Shown piece after piece: positions 59,584 through 64,000 of a DNA stretch of 64,000 bases. The notes below the pieces were generated by a model. It was not told where the DNA came from. It made no database searches and saw only the letters and a program-made list of their open reading frames with translations. Both the position numbers and the translations under genes were made by a program. How positions within the stretch are numbered: the first letter of the stretch is position 1; each line of letters starts with the position of its first letter. The stretch comes from Cymbidium sinense (taxonomy: Eukaryota > Streptophyta > Magnoliopsida > Asparagales > Orchidaceae), in NCBI GenBank assembly GCA_021442155.1, contig CM038229.1, positions 71,382,443-71,446,442 of the forward strand. The letters run 5' to 3'.

Positions 59584-61340
59584 TCACTTTTGATTGTAAT
59601 TTTGTGCTTCCCAAAATAATTTAGCCACACTGTCCCTTCTAAAGGGATATTCCTTGTTCATTCTTTCTTTAAGAGATGGCCACATTCGTTCATCATCTCT
59701 TGTGGCTTGTTTTGGACACTCTCCACCACTTAGAAAAGTCTGAGGTTTGTCATTACCTCCTAATACCAATTTTGGCTGTGAATTAGAATAACTAGGCTTT
59801 TTACCCTTATCATTGTTGTACACTAGTTGCTTTCCTTTGTCCATGTTTTATATCACCCACTTTTCACCATTTGAGGTATAGGAAGCAGCATGACTTTCAT
59901 TTTTTCTTGAGTCTGAAGGTTTGTTTCTCTTTGGTTTATCTGCATAGACTTCAGACTTAGGGCGATTCAGCTTTTCAAATTTAGCCACCCTATTGAGCAA
60001 GTCCTGAAATGTTGTAATTGACGCCATGCATACAAATGGTGCCATTTTATTATTCATATTGCCCATTAGTAATTGGATCGCATGTTCTTCTTCTAATTAT
60101 TGCTTGCACTTCATACTTAGATTACGCCAACGACTTATAAATTTTGTCACTGACTCATCTTTACTCCTTTTCAATAAGGCAAGGTCAGCAATTATGATTT
60201 TCTCGGTTGCACTGGTGAACCTCTTCACAAATATGGTTTCTAATTCAGTAAAAGTTTTAACTGAATCATTTGGCAATACCATTTGAAAGTAAGCGAAGTC
60301 GCTACTAATTGGTCTCGTTCCCTCCTGTATTACCACAAGTAGCCTTAAATTGGGCCAGATGTTGCTTTGGATTACCAAGTCCACTGAAAGTATTGACTTT
60401 TGACACTGAGTAACCTTTCGGGTATAACACTTGGTCGTATTTAGCTGAGTAAATGCGACCCTTGCTCACCAACTTTTCAGCTTGTTATGAGGCTATGTTA
60501 CAATTGAGCAGATGTTACAATTCCTGGTGTGCTAGCCAGATTTTGAATTATCAGTTGGAGAGTTGTTTGGTTAACTTTATCCCTCGCTTCATGCATGACA
60601 TGTGCTATTGGGGCTTGAGGTACCACAATGGCTGGTGGTACAGAAGTTGTATTATTAGCTGTTTGTTGATTAATTGACAAAATAGGTGTTGCACTTGATA
60701 TAATATTCTTCTGTAACATCTCCATCATGATGTTCATTTATACCATCATATCATTCATTTTGGTACCAAGCTGTGCAATCTCCTTATCTTTGGCCTCCAT
60801 TTGACGCTGCATTTCTCTTTGCTCTCTAGCTAGCGCCATGGCATCAATGTCTGATCTTCCTCTTCTTCTATTTCTTATTGTTGTTCTGCTCCTTGCTCAT
60901 TTTCAGGGGGAGAACTTGATTTCCCTTCTCCCTGTGCATTTACAGAGACAATTATTATTAGGGTTATACGATGACGTTGATTATAAAAGCGTGTACCAGG
61001 CTGATCATTTCTTGGCTCAACCATATAGACAGCTTCGACACCCATGATTTCTTTCTCATTTTGATATTCTTCTTCTTCTCCTTCTTCAGCAAAGATCGAA
61101 GATCCCTCCTGGATTTGCTTCTGTGAAAACTCTTCTTCATAAGCATCAAATTCAGGTTCAGGTTCCCTGAGTTCATGTTGATGCTGATGGTAATGAGCGG
61201 AGAGTTTATCTATATCTCTGACCATATAGACGACTTCTATTTCCATAGAATCTTCTTCATTATTTTCTTCCTGCACATGGATTTTTGATCGATGTTTCCA
61301 GTGGATCTCTGGTTCAATGTGCGGAATAACCACCTCTTAT
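59584..61340 (-). pseudogene. gag: gag of the family-2 element, decayed
   Basis: The N-terminal acidic part at 61333-60875 contains EIEVVYMVRDIDKLSAHYHQ and a second, related EAVYMVEPRND. The capsid part at 60384-60066 has VKTFTELETIFVKRFTSATE and SKDESVTKFISRWRNLSMKC, the classic retrotransposon gag signature. MASITTFQDLLNRVAKFEKL follows at about 60030-59960 and a Lys-rich tail at 59844-59584 (MDKGKQLVYNNDKGKKPSYS, EYPFRRDSVAKLF). Frameshifts and stops separate the blocks. A CCHC knuckle is not clear, but a tract around 59480-59580 reads like its remnant (HQMISHPI-type). Confidence 0.8.
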
Positions 61341-62285
61341 ATTAAAGGACCACGATCAACATCAACCTTTTCTTGTAGAGGTGAAACTGATCGGCGATGG
61401 AAGCCCTTAGAGGATTCTTCAGGGTGTCGACCATCATATCTTTCATCATTGATATCCCTTCTTTTGGGTATCCATTTTTGATGAGTTGATTTTGAGGCAT
61501 ATTTCTAAGTATATATGTCAGATGTCACACCCCTTCCATTACTCAAAGTTTCATAATGGGGCCTTGGCCTCCATATTTGCTTACCTTTTCATCAGGATCT
61601 TTCGACAGTGGATTCTTGGGCATGAGGTCCAAGTGTCATGCTTTAATGCTCACCATGCGAAGCGCATTAGGCTCACTGGCCAGTTACCAGAAGAGATGAC
61701 AACTTTCTTGGTGGAGCTTCGGTATTTTTCCTCACCACAGGCCTCTGAAATCTTCTTTTCATTAGGCCTCTGTCCTTGGCTACTTTGAGAACTTTATGTA
61801 TCATGGACAATGTTTCATCTTTATCTCCTTGTGGTAGTGGAGCTTGTGGTTGATTCGAAGGACTATTTTATTTAGGAGTTCCTCTCTTACCAGGTGGGTG
61901 AGGGATTCTTGTTCGATATTCAAATTTGCCTTTTAGTAATTGCTTCTTCATCTCCAATGTTGATGACGACATTAGCTTGGCAGATATTTGCACCATGGCT
62001 TGAATGGTGAAAGGAGTGCTTTGTAGATCCATTTCTGCAAAGTAAAAGATATGGATTAGTAATTAGCAATTATTATTTCACCTCATACTTTCAAGATGCA
62101 GAGGTACTACAGAACCAATGATGGTGTAATAAAGATACACTCTATGGAATGATTCGTTCTACATAGAGGCTTATATTGAATTTGTTACACACTTAAATCA
62201 CCATTTTGTTATTTTTGAATTTTCAACATTTTTATTGCTACTATAGCACATATATGACTAGCCAAAGATGGAAAGAGAATCCTGT
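61341..62285 (-). other. 5' leader of the family-2 element
   Basis: Between PBS and the acidic gag start. Minus-strand coding-like pieces (RYDGRHPEESSKGFHRRSVS at about 61440-61380) suggest that gag once began further upstream, perhaps with a small intron (GATGAAAAGGTAAGCAAATA at about 61605-61585). No start codon can be fixed. Confidence 0.45.
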
Positions 62286-62308
62286 CCCCAATAGAGTCGC
62301 CAGAAATC
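62286..62308 (-). promoter_or_regulatory. Primer-binding site of the family-2 element
   Basis: On the minus strand, right after the LTR end, the text is TTTCTGGCGACTCTATTGGG followed by GAC. It matches the TTCTGGCGACTCT.CTGGGGA primer sites common in large plant gypsy elements. Confidence 0.8.
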
Positions 62309-64000
62309 TGCGGGCTCCAAAAATTCACCACATACCTCTTTTGATGAAAAGAGTGGTTTAAAATGTCGGTGTTATTTTCAGAAGGCAGATGAGATAGTAG
62401 ATAAGACACTACCTAAAGATTTCATCCTCATTTGGTGAGAAATTTAGATCTGGTTCCAAGTTTCCTATAGGCCCAAGCCCCTATAGTTAATTACCCCTCC
62501 CACTAAGTGAGAGAGAACTTTCGATTAAGGCTAGTCGTTAGATTACATAATGCATATCGTATGGTAGCGGCATGTAGAGTTTTAGAGTTTGAGATATGAA
62601 ATTCATCAATTTAACTTAAATCGGATGGTTGGGGGAATGATGACGTGCCCGATCTAGATCCCATGGCTCCGTCATCCCGGGCAGTTGCGTTCCCTAGTCT
62701 ACTTAGTCAGAGGAGGTAGTCGACCCAACCTGACAGAAGGATCCTCATCAACAACACATGGGTTACGTCGTCCAAGAAATCTTTATAGACCTGGGGTGGT
62801 GTTTGTCTAAGGAGAAAAATCTTAAGTCCACCTTAGTTGACAGAAGGCTGTTTGCCCTATCAAGTATACCATATGATTCACAACTCAAAGGGCAGAGCCA
62901 TTGGGGAGCATATGGGCTACGGTCGTGATCGTAATATAATGAAGCTAGACTGACCAAACTACCCGATCAGAGGACTTTGGTCATAACCGCTTCATCTGTG
63001 GAGCCTACTGGCCAAGCCACGTAGTTCAGAGGACAGCCACATCTTTATTGGCAAGAGATTGATTGAGAGTAAACATAGTAGAATATTTGATTTGACATTA
63101 GCTCCTTTGTCAGCTAGAGTTTTCTTAATTTGTCACCCCGATAAACAATTACGGAAGGTGGATATATTGTGTTTGATTTAAGTTTTTAATGATAAAATTT
63201 TATTTAAGCAATTTCAGATTGCCACTTAATTTGATTTAAAAAAATGGATTAATTTGAATTTATTTAAGAGCTTTAGATCCTATCAACTCTATTTAGCTGT
63301 TAATAGAGGATTAGATCTACTATCACCTGACAAAAGTAGTTTCTCAGATTTTTTGCTGATTTGAAACTCTCATTATAAGTTTTTAGGTTTTGTTAACCCG
63401 GACCCACTCCTAAGACTAAACCGGGAAGCAACCCACGCAACATCCTCAGACACTTGAATTTAAGCATTCAACATAGTGTCGGGGCATATGCAGGTATTTA
63501 TAGCTCAGCTAATTTCATCTAATTAGTGATTTCATTGACTTTTGATAATCATAATTAAGATTGAAATTCCCCAATTTTTGATTAAAGACAGCCTTATGAT
63601 TTTTGTAAATTTTGGTTTAGTATCGCCTTCTATCTGCTTGTACAAAGGGTTGCAGATCTGGTGGCGCAAAAGGCATTTTAATTTAGATTGTGTTTTAACA
63701 CATTTCTTACACTTAGTTTACTTGTTGGATTTTTGTAATTCTTCAAACTTGATTATACTCAATTTGCATCAAATTTGATAAATTATGCCCATTTCAATGT
63801 TTGTTGCTTTAGCCCCACTCATGCTTATTATCTAGCATAGTAATCACCTCCACATTCATATAAGAGTTATTAAACTCAATTTTGATTTATCCTTATATTT
63901 TAAGTTTATTGCAAGTATGTTGTGAGTTTAGCATTAGTCCCCCTAAATTTTAATTAAAGCTTGCTTAATTTTGAGGAATTTGCAAGAAAAGAGAACTCAC
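62309..64000 (-). repeat. 5' LTR of the family-2 element (partial, cut by the window edge)
   Basis: TGCGGGCTCCAAAAATTCAC at 62309 onward is colinear with 47809-49470. Landmarks: GATAAGACACTACCTAAAGA, GGATCCTCATCAACAACACA, AATTTAAGCATTCAACATAG, GTTGCAGATCTGGTGGCGCA. About 2.4 kb more is expected beyond the window. Confidence 0.88.

Larger units (their letters stand above)
47809..64000 (-). mobile_element. Family-2 Ty3/gypsy element, 4.1 kb LTRs, runs off the window
   Basis: Minus strand, read right to left: 5' LTR (64000..62309, partial), PBS (62308-62286), gag (about 61950-58320), PR-RT-RH-INT (about 58300-53673), repeat-rich 3' sequence, hairpin and PPT (51948-51900), 3' LTR (51899-47809). 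The internal region is 10.4 kb. With two 4.1 kb LTRs the element would be about 18.6 kb. In the first ~385 bp the two LTRs show about 35 differences counted by eye, so the insertion is not recent. It lies inside an older LTR of its own family. The domain order and RT type point to a Tat/Ogre-like lineage. Confidence 0.88.

Overview
The window reads as nuclear DNA of a flowering plant. The evidence is one spliced gene for a plastid ribosomal protein with a transit peptide, decayed Ty3/gypsy (Tat-like) LTR retrotransposons, RTE-type LINEs ending in (TTG)n, Tourist-like MITEs, AT-rich spacers and long TA microsatellites. The species cannot be fixed by eye. Almost all of the sequence is repeat-derived, and only one gene looks intact.

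Layout. 1-2412 and about 4870-7345 are two arrays of the same ~135-150 bp satellite in opposite orientation, around a 2.4 kb spacer with an unrecognised, decayed coding region on the minus strand. 7869-13831 (minus) is a non-autonomous LTR element of family 1: two ~1 kb LTRs enclose a primer-binding site, two expanded minisatellite arrays, a hairpin and a polypurine tract, with no gag-pol. 13838-14671 is a piece of a family-2 LTR. 14814-15980 is a solo family-1 LTR with a perfect AACTT target duplication.

17543-28750 holds plastid ribosomal protein L29 in two exons (363 and 177 nt, 179 codons plus stop). They are separated by a ~10.7 kb phase-0 intron containing LINE fragments, a fold-back MITE, a 97 bp tandem duplication and microsatellites. 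28751-35358 is AT-rich spacer with MITEs, a LINE fragment and TA repeats.

35359-46623 (plus) is a decayed autonomous family-1 element: LTR, PBS, gag-PR-RT-RH-INT, an 82-84 bp repeat, an antisense extra ORF of the Tat type (cut by a LINE with an 18 bp target duplication), a 90 bp x ~6 array, a hairpin, a PPT, and the first 19 bases of the 3' LTR. That LTR is interrupted by a family-2 LTR (46624-47808), which is itself interrupted by a second family-2 element (47809 to beyond 64000, minus). This second element has a 4.09 kb 3' LTR, a hairpin next to the PPT, repeat-rich 3' sequence, INT-RH-RT-PR-gag, a PBS, and a 5' LTR that runs off the window.

The most interesting signals are four. Strong inverted repeats lie immediately upstream of the PPT/3' LTR in both unrelated-looking LTR families. 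The short element shows the 3' repeats of the long element amplified into satellite-like arrays. The antisense ORF has a plausible 71 bp intron. Finally, small deletions pervade the tandem arrays, and these could be biological or a sequencing artefact. No host-defence or other new protein system is visible.
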